Below are positions 42,047-55,100 of a stretch of 64,000 nt of DNA, in pieces (position 1 is the first letter of the stretch; each line of letters starts with the position of its first letter). Position numbers and translations under genes: made by a program. Origin of the DNA: Ficedula albicollis (lineage: Eukaryota > Chordata > Aves > Passeriformes > Muscicapidae); NCBI RefSeq assembly GCF_000247815.1, contig NC_021671.1:21881267-21945266 (forward strand). Direction: 5' to 3'. The notes beneath the pieces were generated by a model. It was not told where the DNA came from. It saw only the letters and a program-made list of their open reading frames with translations, and searched no databases.

Positions 42047-44783
42047 GAAGTAGCATGTCTCCCAATTTTAATTTTCACTACATGACACTGGGAAGTCCTG
42101 ATTTAGTTGTAAAAATGCTACTGCCAGATCTGGGTTTGGTAACTGATGGAAGCTTGCCTGTGTACAGAGAGCAACCTATCTTAGATCCCTCAGTGGACCA
42201 AAAATAATTCTTCGTTGACTTGCTTCTTTGTACCTCATCAATTTTCCATTTGTTAGTGCCAGCCCAGCATGGGAATGTTTTATTCTGGGGTGACATTCTG
42301 GTTCCAACACCACAAGTAGCTCCCCTTAGGACCAATAACCCGGGGGGGGGGAACTGCAGCAGCTCAGCAGCAAGTGCTGTGCCCTGGCATGCCAGAAAAC
42401 ATGATCTCCCTACAGCTCCAGAGGGAGAGGTTATATTAAGTATTCCCATATTTCTGTGAGCAAGCAGCAGAATGTGACTGTCTGTATGTCATAATGATGG
42501 GGGCAAACTGCACTTGCAGAAGCTCCTCCAGCACTTTCACCAGCATGTCCCCTCTGTGGAAATGAAGGTGAAAGAGCTGGTGCTTTTGAAGTTCCCATCT
42601 AATACAGGTCAGGAGGGATATGAACCCAGCTTCAACCTCACAGCTTGGAAGTACTCCTGGGTCCACTGCATCATGGCAAGAATTTCCTTTATAGGAAATG
42701 CTTAAGTGCTCTATTTACTCACAGTTTCAGTCCTCTTTTCTCCACAAATACACTTGGTTGGTTTTTTTTGGTCTAGCTTCCTAATCGCACATTTTAATCC
42801 ATCACTTCGGTTTCCTGATCTTTGCCTACAGGTGAAATTATTCCTGATCACTGCTTTTAGTTTCCATCAAAAGCACGTATTTCAAGAATGCATCACTGAA
42901 AATTTGATTGGCTGAAGAAACAGTCCTTTTCAGTCACTGAAAGTCCTGTCAGAGGCAATCACATGATATATTTACTCCCCAAAAGTGATCAGTGGCATCA
43001 TTACGGATGATAAGAAGCCAAAATCTGCAATGGGGTGGGGAGGAGGGGGAATTTTTTTAGAAGGGAAAACTCAACACACTTATTTTTAAGGTTTTCATCT
43101 AGAGATGACTGAAAATGCATTGTGCCCAAGGGCACCTCATACTAGGTCAATTAGCTCTCTGCACTGTCTTCATTTCAGTGTCTCATTGTCATCAGCAACA
43201 AGATTTTCATCACAGAAATATACTGAAAAATGTCAAGAAACATCTCAAGTGCAGAGACTATCAAATAATTCTTTATGAATGAAAGCTGCTCATATGAGTA
43301 AAGTTGTAAGGTATTCAGATGCCAGGACAAGAGGAGAAAACACACACACATACTGTGAACACTTCCCAGTTAGCAACATCAATTAAAATAATTTTATAAA
43401 TGCAAATTGATCTATACCATGAACTCTTAATACCAAGTATGACTGCCAAAACTCTAATCCAATTATTGGCAATAACAAAATATATGTATATGCTGTGCAT
43501 TTTCAATGCATCAGACACAAAACCAAATTTTCTAGCCCATCAAATAACAAAAGCCAGGTATCAGCTGTGTAGTTGAAACTTGAAGATAAACAAAGGCTTA
43601 ACACAGATGGTTTTGAATTTGTCTAGAAAAGTACTCCCCTTGCTTCATCACAACGGTTTGAGAAATGATAAATATTTAAATATTATTAGCAAAAGGCCAT
43701 TATTTAACTGACAGTTATAAAATCACACTCTGAATGTAAAGTCTTTGAGACAAAGTAATTATGTTCTAGTATGGCAAATGTTTAGTTACTAGTGAACACA
43801 GAGCAATAGCAGAACACTTCACACTTGGCAAAGTTTGAAATAATATTATTCTGCTTCAGTAAGAATCTATAAGTAAAAAATGAGATATTTAACAAGCTAT
43901 GGAGGATTTATTACCTTTGAAATGTTACTCTAATTTGCAAGATATAATCAGGTTTCCAAGGAACAATGCCAAAATGTAATAAAGGATCCAGATCTCATTC
44001 CTTAGCAACTCCTTCCATTTAATCATAAAAACAAGATAAATCCAGTTTGCCAAAAATGAAAAGATGAACGAGGCAGATAGGAAACAAATCAGTTAAGTAC
44101 AGGCATCAGAAACGACAGTATGAGATGGCATACAAATCCTGTGGTTGGCAGAGATAAATCTGTCAGATAAATTCAGAAGAATTAGAACTGACACTAAACC
44201 TAAGGCTTGAGCAGATGCCGGTACCAGTGCACAACAGGAAGAACGAAGCAGAGGTGTTTCAGACTTGTCTCTGCTTTGAAAATCCCCCAGCTTTACTGAT
44301 TTTTGTCATCACTTGATCATAGTTTTTACAATAATATGTTTCAGAAAATACTATGTTCCCATAAACTGGGATCTTGAGAACTGACAGTATTTGCATTGTC
44401 TCACATGTATTCTGAAAAGTAACATTGCTCCTGAGAAATATCACACACAGCAAGTTCAAAGGAGACCTTACATAACATGCAATAAGCAAATGTGTAACTT
44501 GATCTGAAGACAAACTTAATTTCTGGCAAGGGATGATGATACACTTTCCCTGCACCTCAAAATAAGGCACCCCTGCCTCATTAAAAAAGGGCAATATTTT
44601 ATGTGTCGGAACTACTATGCAAATTAGAAGTGATACAGAAATTAATTGTTAATGAAAGTATTTGAGAGCCTGCTGTGAGCATTTTTTTTTCCCTTTTTGG
44701 GAGAGCAACAGGGTCAGAGAATCTTGGACAGCTAATGCTGCCAGGGATTGCCAAAAAGATGTTTTTGCATTGTCTGAAGATCA
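42047..44783. other. Unique non-coding DNA
   Basis: Open frames include a 123-codon minus frame (42078-42449) and a 111-codon minus frame (44259-44594). Neither has a motif I recognise. A G10 run lies at 42342-42351. The region is otherwise AT-rich. A decayed gene copy or ERV piece in 42100-42700, which is somewhat richer in G+C, cannot be excluded. Confidence 0.5.
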
Positions 44784-44916
44784 TGGCAATGAACATTCTC
44801 CAGGCCTCCCCACTAAACCTACACAGGCAGTAGCTCACCTCAGTCCGTGGCAATGAACATTCTCCAGGCACCCCTCTCCCCACTAAACCTACACAGGCAG
44901 TAGCTCACCTCAGTCC
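44784..44916 (+). repeat. 64/69-bp tandem duplication with 6-bp indel
   Basis: Unit 44784-44847 is followed by 44848-44916. The second copy has about 6 extra bases in the C-rich middle (GGCACCCCTCTCCCC versus GGCCTCCCC) and is otherwise the same by eye. Confidence 0.93.
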
Positions 44917-47900
44917 TCACTGCATCTCACACATGTAGTGTAAACAACTGTTCTTCCATGCTTCAGAGAGCAAGAGTGCAAAAACTGAAAAACCAAGTTA
45001 GTTAACAACAAATTAAAGAAATTCAAGGAGGTTTTTCTCGCAATATGTTTAACCATCACAAGGAAGAGACTGCAGTGACTACCATATTTACTACCTTGTT
45101 TTGTTACCCTATAATGCCTGAGAGATTAAACATCCAAACCAATTCCTGTCAATGCAGCCTGATGATCAAAGAAGATGAAGGGAATTTAAGAAAGGCCCAT
45201 TAACAACTATTTGACAAAAGGGGAAAACCATCAAGGCATGCAAAAAAGAGTTAAAACCCAAATCCTTAAGTTGATACTCCTGGTGTAATTACAAATAAAG
45301 ATTATACATTCAACAATTTCTACCTCCTCCTAAACACCATGGTTTTGTTACAAGCAATGAGGTATTACAAACTCAGCATTCCAGCACACCACAGGCACTA
45401 ATTATGACAGCACTATGTGGTCCATGAGCTTTGCCAGATCAAAACAAGCACCTCTGTATTGGACAGTTTCTTCAACTATTCTTCAAGTGGAAGACCCTTT
45501 TATGAGTTTCTTTGCACAAAACTGATTTCAGTATCATCAGGTGATGTAAAGCATCAATAAATGTAAGTATTATTTATTATATATTTAAAAGGCCAAAAAC
45601 TACAACAGCATTAACAGATCTACTGAAATATAAATGTGTCACATAAAGAGTTAATGCACTCCTACTCAACTGCTTTAATTTATAATTTGAAGCGATAGTC
45701 CTCTGTTTATTGCAATATTTATTTCTGTCTCAGAAGAGAGAAAAAAAAACCATCACGTGCCTAATTTTTTATGTGGTGAGATTCCTCCCTATACCAGAGA
45801 CAATATTTAATTCAGTTTGACATACTGTTTTCATCACAACAAGCTTACTTTCAGCATAATCATAACAGGTAAGGATTATGTTAAATCTTTTTCTCAGCTG
45901 AAGGCCTAGCTTTTCTTTAAGTGATGTCATGACCTTCTCCAAATAAATTAACCTGTCCAGCACAGATGTTGACATTTCATATCAAGAAAGAGAACTACAT
46001 TGTAAATAAAGAGCTACAGAAATATGTGTCAGCAGTGACTTGGCAAAGGTTTAAGACTGATGCAAGTATTTCTGGTATGAAAAACAGAAGGAAGCTGCAG
46101 GTGTGAAGAATGCTTCTGAAGAGGAAACAGGGCAAGCTGACACCTTAACACTTAGCCCAAATACTGTATTTGATGAGAATGCAGAAAATCAGTTAAAATC
46201 TTTCAAGCTACTACAGGAAGAGAATACAGGAGAAAAACAGTTTCTTAAAGAGTTTGGTCTAGGGTGCTTGTATGTGTTCATGTGTGTGCACGCATGTACG
46301 TACATGTGTCTGCATGTACATGTGTACATGTGTTTTGTGTGCACAGAAAACATCTCTGACCAATCACTTAAAACAACTTGCAGCAAAAATAAAGAACATT
46401 GCATCCTCTCCAAAACAAACAACAAGAAATAGAGACTCAAGAACATTATAGAAAAGTATGAACTTGTGTCTTCCCATTCTCCCTAACACTAAAAAGGCAG
46501 AAGGGAAAAACAAGTTTTAAATACTCAAAGCACATTTGGCAAAATTATAGAACTTCCATATTCAACAAAATTCAGACTAGGACAGTACAGGAAATATTCA
46601 CATTAGAGTTTACTTAAAAGATCCTAGAAAAATTAGTAATAGATCTGAAGCATTATTAGTGAGAGGTATTAGAGACACAGCCAGCCTTTTGCCTTGGGAT
46701 TTTGGGGGAAGGCTGACTGGTCCTTTCCACCGTGTCCTCTCGGGGCTTTCTGCAGAGGAAAACAACCTGCCAAGGGAGCCAAGGAGCTGCTGGTGAGGTC
46801 ACCCAGAGAGCTGTAGGCAGACACCTACAGCACCACTCTACAGTTCCCAGGGGAAGTCCACAATGTAGGATGGAGATGAAAGCTGAGGAGCAGCACAGGA
46901 AGACTATCCAACCTAAAATGACTCACCCAAGTTGAAACATGGAGAAATACACTGGGGAATGTTTTCAGCTAGCAGCCAAAACCCAAACTGATCAACAAAA
47001 GTATTATTCCTAAATTCTTCTAAGATGTCGATTACTAGTGATTTGTACGAGAAACGTTCTTGGATTCTCTTCAAATCAGAGAACTGCAACTGGGCCTATA
47101 TCTTTTTATCTTCTGGGAAGTTGACAGAGCATTTTTTTCTGGATAAAATAGACTTTCTAACTATGAAAGTGAGAGGCATTATGTTCTAGCACAGTAAGGG
47201 AATAAAATTATACTATCCATTTATTCCTCCACACCTGCAAACCTCTTCTATCAACAACATGAGAAAAATTTTAGAGAATGAGCAGAGCTCTGAAACAAAC
47301 TGCATTACCAAAACTGCCTGACCTCACAGAGCCCTTCGTATTGAAGGAGAGTGTTAGAAAAACCAAACCCTTTGTGGTCTTAGCAATAATCAAGATCATT
47401 GTAGTAACTGCAAAATGTCTTCATTGCTAGTTTCAATGGCAGTTTTGGTCCTGTTTTCACTGGGATATTTTGTTCCTAATTATCCACCAAAAAAAGGGAA
47501 AATTTAGTTAAATAGCTGATATAACTGGCATATAGCTAGAGCTTAGCAACTGTAAATGGCCTCCAAAAGAGGAGGAAAATAGTTTCTGTGAACCATCCTG
47601 CTATTATTTTTTTATTCAAATGCAATTTGTATATTTTCTAGAGATAGGAGGAAGGTCTACTGCCTCCAATTTTACTGGAACTAGGAATTTCAATATTGAC
47701 TCCCTAGCAAAACACAGCTCCACATTCAGCAGAGACAGTTATAAGTTGCGGTGTTACTTTAAGACAGTTATTTATCATTCACTTGTGGTCATATTGTGCC
47801 ACACAAGTTTGCAGACTCCCTTCAGCAGACGTTTCAGCAGGATTTACAAAACACGCTGCAGAATAAGGAACATTCTCTAAGGAATGCCCTCCCAGGCCCC

Positions 47901-48590
47901 TGACAGCTCCTGCCAGCCCAGGAGCAGGCTGGGTTCCCAGCAGCCGTGTCAGCGCTGGGGGTCCCTGGCAGCCCCTGTCTCCACACACCACTGCCCTCCG
48001 AGCACACCAGCCTAGCAAAAACTGTGCTAGTTCCTGGTTTTATTTTTCACACCACTATTTGCATAACTGTTAAGATTACAGAATAGCACTGGCAGTTGTA
48101 AAACGTATTTTCATATAAATATTTTTAAATGGTTTGTGAACATTATCCATGTATTAGGATATTAGCACTGCTGCACTTTTGCTGCTGCAAAAATCCTTTA
48201 CCTCACTATGCAAGATTTCATTGTGATCATTTAGGAACTAAATATTTCCTTTTTCCATGGACTTTTGCATACATGGTCTCTCATGGAACTATATCTTTTG
48301 CAATGAAAAACTAACTGGGAGAAGCTGGAAGGGCCCTCAAAATTCTGTACAGATGAGATTAGTTTTATCAAATGTTCTTATTTTTATCAAAGAGGGAATT
48401 TAATTAAACTGACAAATTTTCTAAATTTCAACAGCTTACATGAATTTAAATGTATTTGGCCAAAAACAGTCAACACCAATGCCAATGACGAAAAATTTCA
48501 GTAGCACTGTTATAGAGTATTTATTTTGGAAAATGTGCATAAAATTTCCCATAAATGTTCTGAGTATCCTGGTGCTGAAAGGCTTTTCTT
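44917..48590. other. Unique non-coding DNA
   Basis: No gene is recognised. A TG/CA/CATG alternating tract lies at 46269-46344. A GC-richer patch lies at 47880-48016, with GCAGCCGTGTCAGCGCTGG near 47940. Open frames are at most 109 codons and without motifs. Confidence 0.6.
46269..46344. repeat. Alternating purine-pyrimidine tract (TG/CATG/GTAC)
   Basis: About 76 bp are mostly alternating purine and pyrimidine (TGTG, GCACGCATGTACGTACATG, GTGTGCAC), with few breaks. Such tracts are prone to Z-DNA and are often length-variable. Confidence 0.8.
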
Positions 48591-49354
<764 letters not shown>

Positions 49355-52237
49355 GCCAAAAAAACTTTCAAATACTTTCAAAGACCAAGACACAAACAAT
49401 ATTAACAATTTTTTTCCTAGGCTTTCCTAAATCATTACCCATTTTCATCTTGGTTTGCCCAGAACTGAAAACCCCACTGTAACTGTGATGTGTTCCCATC
49501 TTAATCAAAAATGCAGCTGAGTGATCATGCCAAAGGCAGAAGGAGCAGATCACACCACCACCATGTCACCTAAGCAAATCTAGTATCTTTTCCACATTAA
49601 CCAGAGATAAACACAATTCTCACCAGCAGTGAGCAAACCAACCATATGTAAAAAAAATCATGTTTGTTAAAAGACTGAACCATTTACTCACCACTAAGTA
49701 TGTGTACAGTCTTTCCCTCGTAGTGCTAACTCTATTCAAAGACCAGAAATACTGATTTAAAAATTAGCCCTTTTTTGTAGGAATGCCCTCAGTTTTCTTC
49801 TAGCCCTGTTTGACTTCTGAACTCTTCCTACACATCTGTAACACAGGGGGCAGCTGCCATTTCACAGAGTGCAGCAACCCTGCTTTCTGCTGCAGCTGCT
49901 ACCCAGGAGTGCAGCAGAGCTCCCTGCAACTCCCCACATTTCTTACTGGGTATCTGTTTTGGCTGCCTTACAGGTGCCTGTAGCTCAGACTGTCAGCTAA
50001 CTGCACCCACATACACCTCCTGCCCCTCAGACCACTTCTGTTCCTCCTGCTATTGCAAAGTCTACCCAAGCCCTCTTCTTTCCAGTCAAGGACAGACAAC
50101 GCAAGGTCAACTTCTCCTTTCTAGATGTGAAAGATGGAGGTGAGGCATAACACAGGTCCAAGGCTTTATTTACCCTCCTACACCTGCAGTCAGGCCTGAG
50201 GAAGCAAGATGGTCTTCCCATCCAATGGGGAGAATGGAGCAGAAATGAAGAGACTTGTTTTTTCTATGACAGAAAGACTAAGAGCACCATTTTCTGAAGT
50301 AGCTTAGATCAGCTGTTCTTCTTTTAGTCAATGAACAAATGTGACACAATAGCTCAGAGAGGCACCTTCATTGTTCTTCCTCCAGCTCTAGGAATGGCCA
50401 AAATTAACAGGAAGCCTGAAGAATCTGGAATTACAGCAATACTGCCAGCTTCTGCAAAGAAGCAACACTTCATTGTTCACCAAGAGGGTAATACTAATGT
50501 CCATGCATGTTTCAGTCAAAACATTCTACCCAACTAATTTCTGTATTCATGGATGGAAAACAACTTGATATAAGCACATTTCTTTTTTTGTGTGGTAGTA
50601 CAACTTCATTCAAAATTCCATTTGTAAAAGGACTGCAAAAAATGGCAAAAGGATCTCCCACATATGTGCACACGACCACATACAGTAAGTAGTCTCTTTT
50701 TACAGGTAAATTCAAAGACTGGAAAGATCATGAGCACTTAAACCTGTTCTGCCAGTGACAGTTTTCTTCAGCACTCAGAGGATGCTGCTGTGCTGAAAGC
50801 ACTTCAGTTCAGCCCTTATTATCACTGCTATGCAAGGATGAATGCAAGGCATGTTATTCCCCATTTTGTGATGAATGGATCTTGAGTACACGAAGCTTTA
50901 GGCTTCTCTAATAGCCAGGCTCTGGTGGCCTGTGTTATGCAACACTTAGTAATATCTCCAAATTCAAAAATGAGCTTTGCACATTATAACTATGGAATTT
51001 TTACATATTAGTATGATCATATAGATTTTTATGTTATTAAGTCAAATTACTTTTTGAGGAATCAGCCAGTACGTTACAGGATATGACTTCATATTCAGTT
51101 GTAAAGCACTGGTGCATTCTGGAGTAAAGGAGAGACTTTATTTTGGATTTAGGAGACACAAAATTAGCAATCAGAAGCTTAAAATGCTTTACAAATTGCC
51201 ACTAAATTATTTTTTAGCAAGTTCTTTTACATTAGCTCTCTGTTCTTTAACAGGAGCACCTGCCAGAAGGAGCTGACAAATTTGTGAAAAAGCAGAAATA
51301 ATTTTCCAAGTGATTCCCGATAACTGAACAACACCTATAAAACCAGCGAGGACGAATGGCCCAAAACCACTTCCAAAATTCATATGGTTCACTGCTCAAT
51401 CCACTGGGAACAGAGAACAGAGAGCATAATATGAGACAAATAAAATCAGAAGTCAGACTCTTTTAAGAGCTGCCCACAGCAATAAGATCCACATATCTGT
51501 GAAAGCCAACCATATAACACAACACTGTCTATTTTTCTCTGTAATGCACTTTAACATATGGAACACATGGGAATCACAGGGCAGCTTTATATTTTTTGTG
51601 AACACTTATCTATACCACTCGTAAATATATCAAGAGGTTCCATGGCATCTCTGTAATGGAAACAGATAGGTTTTAGGAAAAACTATAAAGATGGATTGTG
51701 TGTGGTATCTTTTGCTGCCAGGAATATTTATTTTACTATTATTATTCCAAGTATCAATGCAAAGCAGTTATTCAAATGTCCATAAAATGAAAAATCATCT
51801 TGCTTTTAAAAGAAGTATATCTGATCAGAAAATTTGGTGGAAGAACATTTTCCAAAAATACATAGGCTAAACAGATTTTGGAGCATATCCTGCAGAAATG
51901 TTACGGAAGAAATACAGAAATAATTAAAAAGATGTACAGTGAAATCAAGTTGAAATCTATGTCAAAAAACATAAATTATTTGTAATTATTTTCCTTAAAT
52001 TAGTATCATACATGCTTAATATTGCAGAAATGGTCCAAACAAAATCATCAACATGACAACTGAGACTGCTAACTTGATTGAAAATGACACATTTTGGTTG
52101 CCTCCTTTTTAGTATTGAATTTTAAAATATCGTTTTTACATTTCAATTCATATTAATAAAAGGAAAAAAAAAAAAAAACCAAACAACCAGCATGAAAGGT
52201 TAGCATTCTACATTGTTGGTGTCTGATTGAAACACTT
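49355..52237. other. Unique non-coding DNA
   Basis: No gene is called. Most of it is AT-rich. 49830-50230 is GC-richer, with CTGCAG-type motifs and a TTTATT near 50165 that is AATAAA on the minus strand, so an old element there is possible. The small hydrophobic minus frame at 51207-51392 is listed separately. Confidence 0.55.
51207..51392 (-). other. Short open frame with a hydrophobic segment, status unknown
   Basis: The 61-codon minus frame begins at GTG (51392), with an in-frame ATG three codons on. It encodes a Gly/Phe-rich start (NFGSGFGPF), then about 20 mostly hydrophobic residues (VLAGFIGVVQLSGITWKIIS). A more polar tail follows, ending in KELAKK and a TAA stop. The hydrophobic-then-basic layout is like the end of a small membrane protein, more protein-like than the other short frames here. 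An in-frame TGA lies two codons upstream of the GTG, so it is not a clean internal exon. I do not recognise a family, and chance is the default. Confidence 0.2.
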
Positions 52238-52737
52238 GCATTTTAAAATGTAAGCTGGGAACAGGACATTAAAATCCCTGGTCCCATCCCAGCTCATAGG
52301 ATGGTCTGGGTTGGAAAGGGACCTTGAAGATCATCTTGTTCCAATACCCTGCCACAGGCATGGACACCTTCCAACAGACCAGGCTGCTCAGAGCCCCATC
52401 CAGCCTGGCCTTGAACACCTCCAGGGATGGGAAATCACCACAACTTCCCTGGACCACTTGTTCCCATGTCTCAGCAGCCTCATAGCTCTGCATTTTAAAA
52501 TGTAAGTTGGGGACAGGACATTAAAATCCCTGGTCCCATCCCAGCTCATAGGATGGTCTGGGTTGGAAAGGGACCTTGAAGATCATCTTGTTCCAATACC
52601 CTGCCACAGGCATGGACACCTTCCAACAGACCAGGCTGCTCAGAGCCCCATCCAGCCTGGCCTTGAACACCTCCAGGGATGGGAAATCACCACAACTTCC
52701 CTGGACCACTTGTTCCCATGTCTCAGCAGCCTCATAG
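52238..52737 (+). repeat. 252-bp tandem duplication containing a CR1 3' tail plus flank
   Basis: Unit 52238-52489 is followed directly by 52490-52737. Two differences are visible near the start (AAGCTGGGAAC/AAGTTGGGGAC). Each copy carries about 56 bp of unique flank and then about 195 bp of CR1 3' UTR. The duplication therefore occurred (or was introduced) after the LINE inserted. Confidence 0.95.
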
Positions 52738-52825
52738 CAGAAAATTTTTACCCAATATCTAATCTAAACCTACTCTCTTCCAATTTGAACCTGGTCTCCC
52801 TTGTTACATGCTCTTGTAAAAATAA
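52294..52825 (-). mobile_element. CR1 LINE 3' end, minus strand, internally duplicated
   Basis: The CR1 3' tail reads on the minus strand. In plus orientation it starts TCATAGGATGGTCTGGGTTG, then runs through 'CAGGCTGCTCAGAGCCCCAT', 'GGCCTTGAACACCTCCAGGG' and, after the second copy, 'CCCAATATCTAATCTAAACC'. The first copy (52294-52488) stops at the duplication joint, and the second (52546-52825) runs further into the element before fading. Only 3' UTR is present, so no ORF2 residues are expected. The 62- and 74-codon frames over it are UTR shadows. Confidence 0.93.
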
Positions 52826-54900
52826 TTTAATCCAAGCACATTGAAAATTATGATAGAGTCTTGAAGAAAACAGCATAAAGATGGAATTCATTTTATCTGT
52901 GAGGATAGCCAGATGACAGAGACAGAATTAGACTAACACCTGAATTGTGACCCAGAAAAGACCAAGAGGAAAAATAGAAAGTATGCCAAGAGAAAGGACA
53001 ACAATAATTACATATGATGCAGTATCATTGGGTCTTGCCATTTTCTTCACATACTGCTATAAATCACAGGAGAGTTGAGAAAGTTGCTCTCCCTTCACCC
53101 AGGCACAGATTTCCCAGAAGGATACAGACTGAAAGAGACAGGGTAGTGCTAAATTGAGATGGGAGAAAAACACAGCTGCCAACATTAAAATATACCTGCA
53201 TGTGAGAAATATAGTTTCAAAATAAAAACACCACCAAATGTATTATTTACACACAAAACTCTCTGAGGTCTGAGAACACATAAAAAAGATGGAGAAAAAG
53301 CTGATTTCTTACTGTATTTTTTCTTCCCCCCCCCTTCAAATAATGACACACAGTCTAAGGAACCCTTCTGATAACATTCAACTTAAAAATCTGTGGGTTT
53401 TTCACTTACATTGTTCAGGTATAAAAAAATACTTCTGAGCTGAAAAACAAAGTCATATTAAGTCACAAGTATTATAGAACTGAATATGGCATTTTAGAAC
53501 AGGCTTGTACAACCACGGCTACAGATGTATTTACATGTTCCACCTCTATTAACTGTAACACTAATGAATACTGACTGTTGTGACAAATGCACAACATACA
53601 CAATGTTTAGAGAAAAATTCAGCCAAGTACTAAAAATACACACAGGATCATCCACCATATATACATGAGTACACATGTGAAGAAAATCATTCCTGTTGAT
53701 CACATCAGACAACATTAACGCACAGTTCATATTTGGGGTTTGTTCTCTAAAGTAACAACAGCTAGAGAAGAAAAAAAGGGGAGCCCTGTTTCACCTGGGA
53801 CAAGCTAAAAAGTCTCTGAGCAATGACACAATTTTGCCATGGAAGCTGAGTCAGTTCAGGTTTAATCAGCCCCAATTTCTGTGTCCGGCTGTAGGGCTGA
53901 GCCCTTCAGCACTGCCTCCAAACATCTGTCGAACACTTTCTATAAACACACTATCTCAATATTCTTATAATTTGCCAGACTACCACCACTCATAATCCAC
54001 TTGGAACATGTTTGCTTGGTTATTAAGAGTTCAGAACAGGCTGAAGGCAGAACCTGGTGCTATTTGTTTGCTGGTAGCATAAACAATTCTGGTTTTACAG
54101 CGCTCACAACACTGAAGTTCCAAGATTTCGTGTATACACATGCAGCACTGAGATTTGTGGGTTCAATTTTTTGTCATGCATCTGGTGGGACAATGAAAGG
54201 CTTGAGGGTTTTGACATTAAAAGAGTGACCTAATTAAAGCTGAATCACTCTTCCCAGCTATAGAGCAGCCAAGTTTTGAAGCACCACACCCCATCATATC
54301 ATGAGGGTGGAAGCAGACTAGAACCTTGGAACATCTGCTGACAAGTTTATACCTGAAAAATAACTCATTTGATATAGGATAGCAAGTATGCAGCTATCCT
54401 TGAGAAAATTCAAATTGAGAAGGATTAGTCAAACTTTTTTTAGATGTATATGTATATTTATTTATATATGAATACGAAAACTGCTTATATGTGAACGTTC
54501 AGATCCTATTTCCATACCCTGTTCCTTTGCTTACAATTTTTTTACCTCCTCCATATTTTTGTATTGCTTTTATGTTTTTCCTGCTTTGAAACTACAAGCA
54601 GTTTGCTAGAAAATACTATATTGTGTAGTGTTTTCATTATTTAGTTCACTATTTGCCTCCTGCTATTAATATAGGAAAAAACAGTACATAATGAACATTT
54701 ATGCAAAATATACAAAAATAATTTAGAGGTTGCATTGCCTCTTCTTTAATATATATTTTAATGGTAAGAAGTGGCACTAAAACCTTTCTCCAGCATCAGC
54801 ATATGGCACTTCTTAATACAGAAAAAAAAAATTTAATTTCCACAGAAATAACATTTTTATATATATATACACTTACGTACTTCTATATACATACATAGCA
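52826..54900. other. Unique AT-rich non-coding DNA
   Basis: No gene is seen. C9 occurs at 53326-53334 and TATA-type simple sequence at 54447-54470 and 54857-54895. Confidence 0.65.
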
Positions 54901-55100
54901 TATTATACTGATTCCATAAGTAAGGCACTCTTCCTTGAGTCTATTTCCAGCGTATTATACTGATTCCATAAGTAAGGCATTTTTAAAAGCAAGGAGCAAG
55001 ACTAGTTGCTCTTCCTTGAGTCTATTTCCAGCATGTCTCAATATTATACTGATTCCATAAGTAAGGCACTCTTCCTTGAGTCTATTTCCAGCATGTCTCA
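54901..55100 (+). repeat. Three-copy mosaic direct repeat
   Basis: Three copies share the core TATTATACTGATTCCATAAG and the end CTCTTCCTTGAGTCTATTTC. Copy 1 (54901-54952) and copy 3 (55042-55100) join the two parts directly. Copy 2 (54953-55041) has an extra 29-30 bp in the middle (about 54980-55008). Copies 2 and 3 also share GCATGTCTCA at the end, which copy 1 lacks. Either a deletion in copies 1 and 3 or an insertion in copy 2 is needed. Confidence 0.93.

Noticed and set aside
52269..52844. Pairs of identical frames (62-74 codons minus, 64-93 codons plus) that look like a duplicated gene
   Set aside because: They are shadows over the duplicated CR1 3' UTR.
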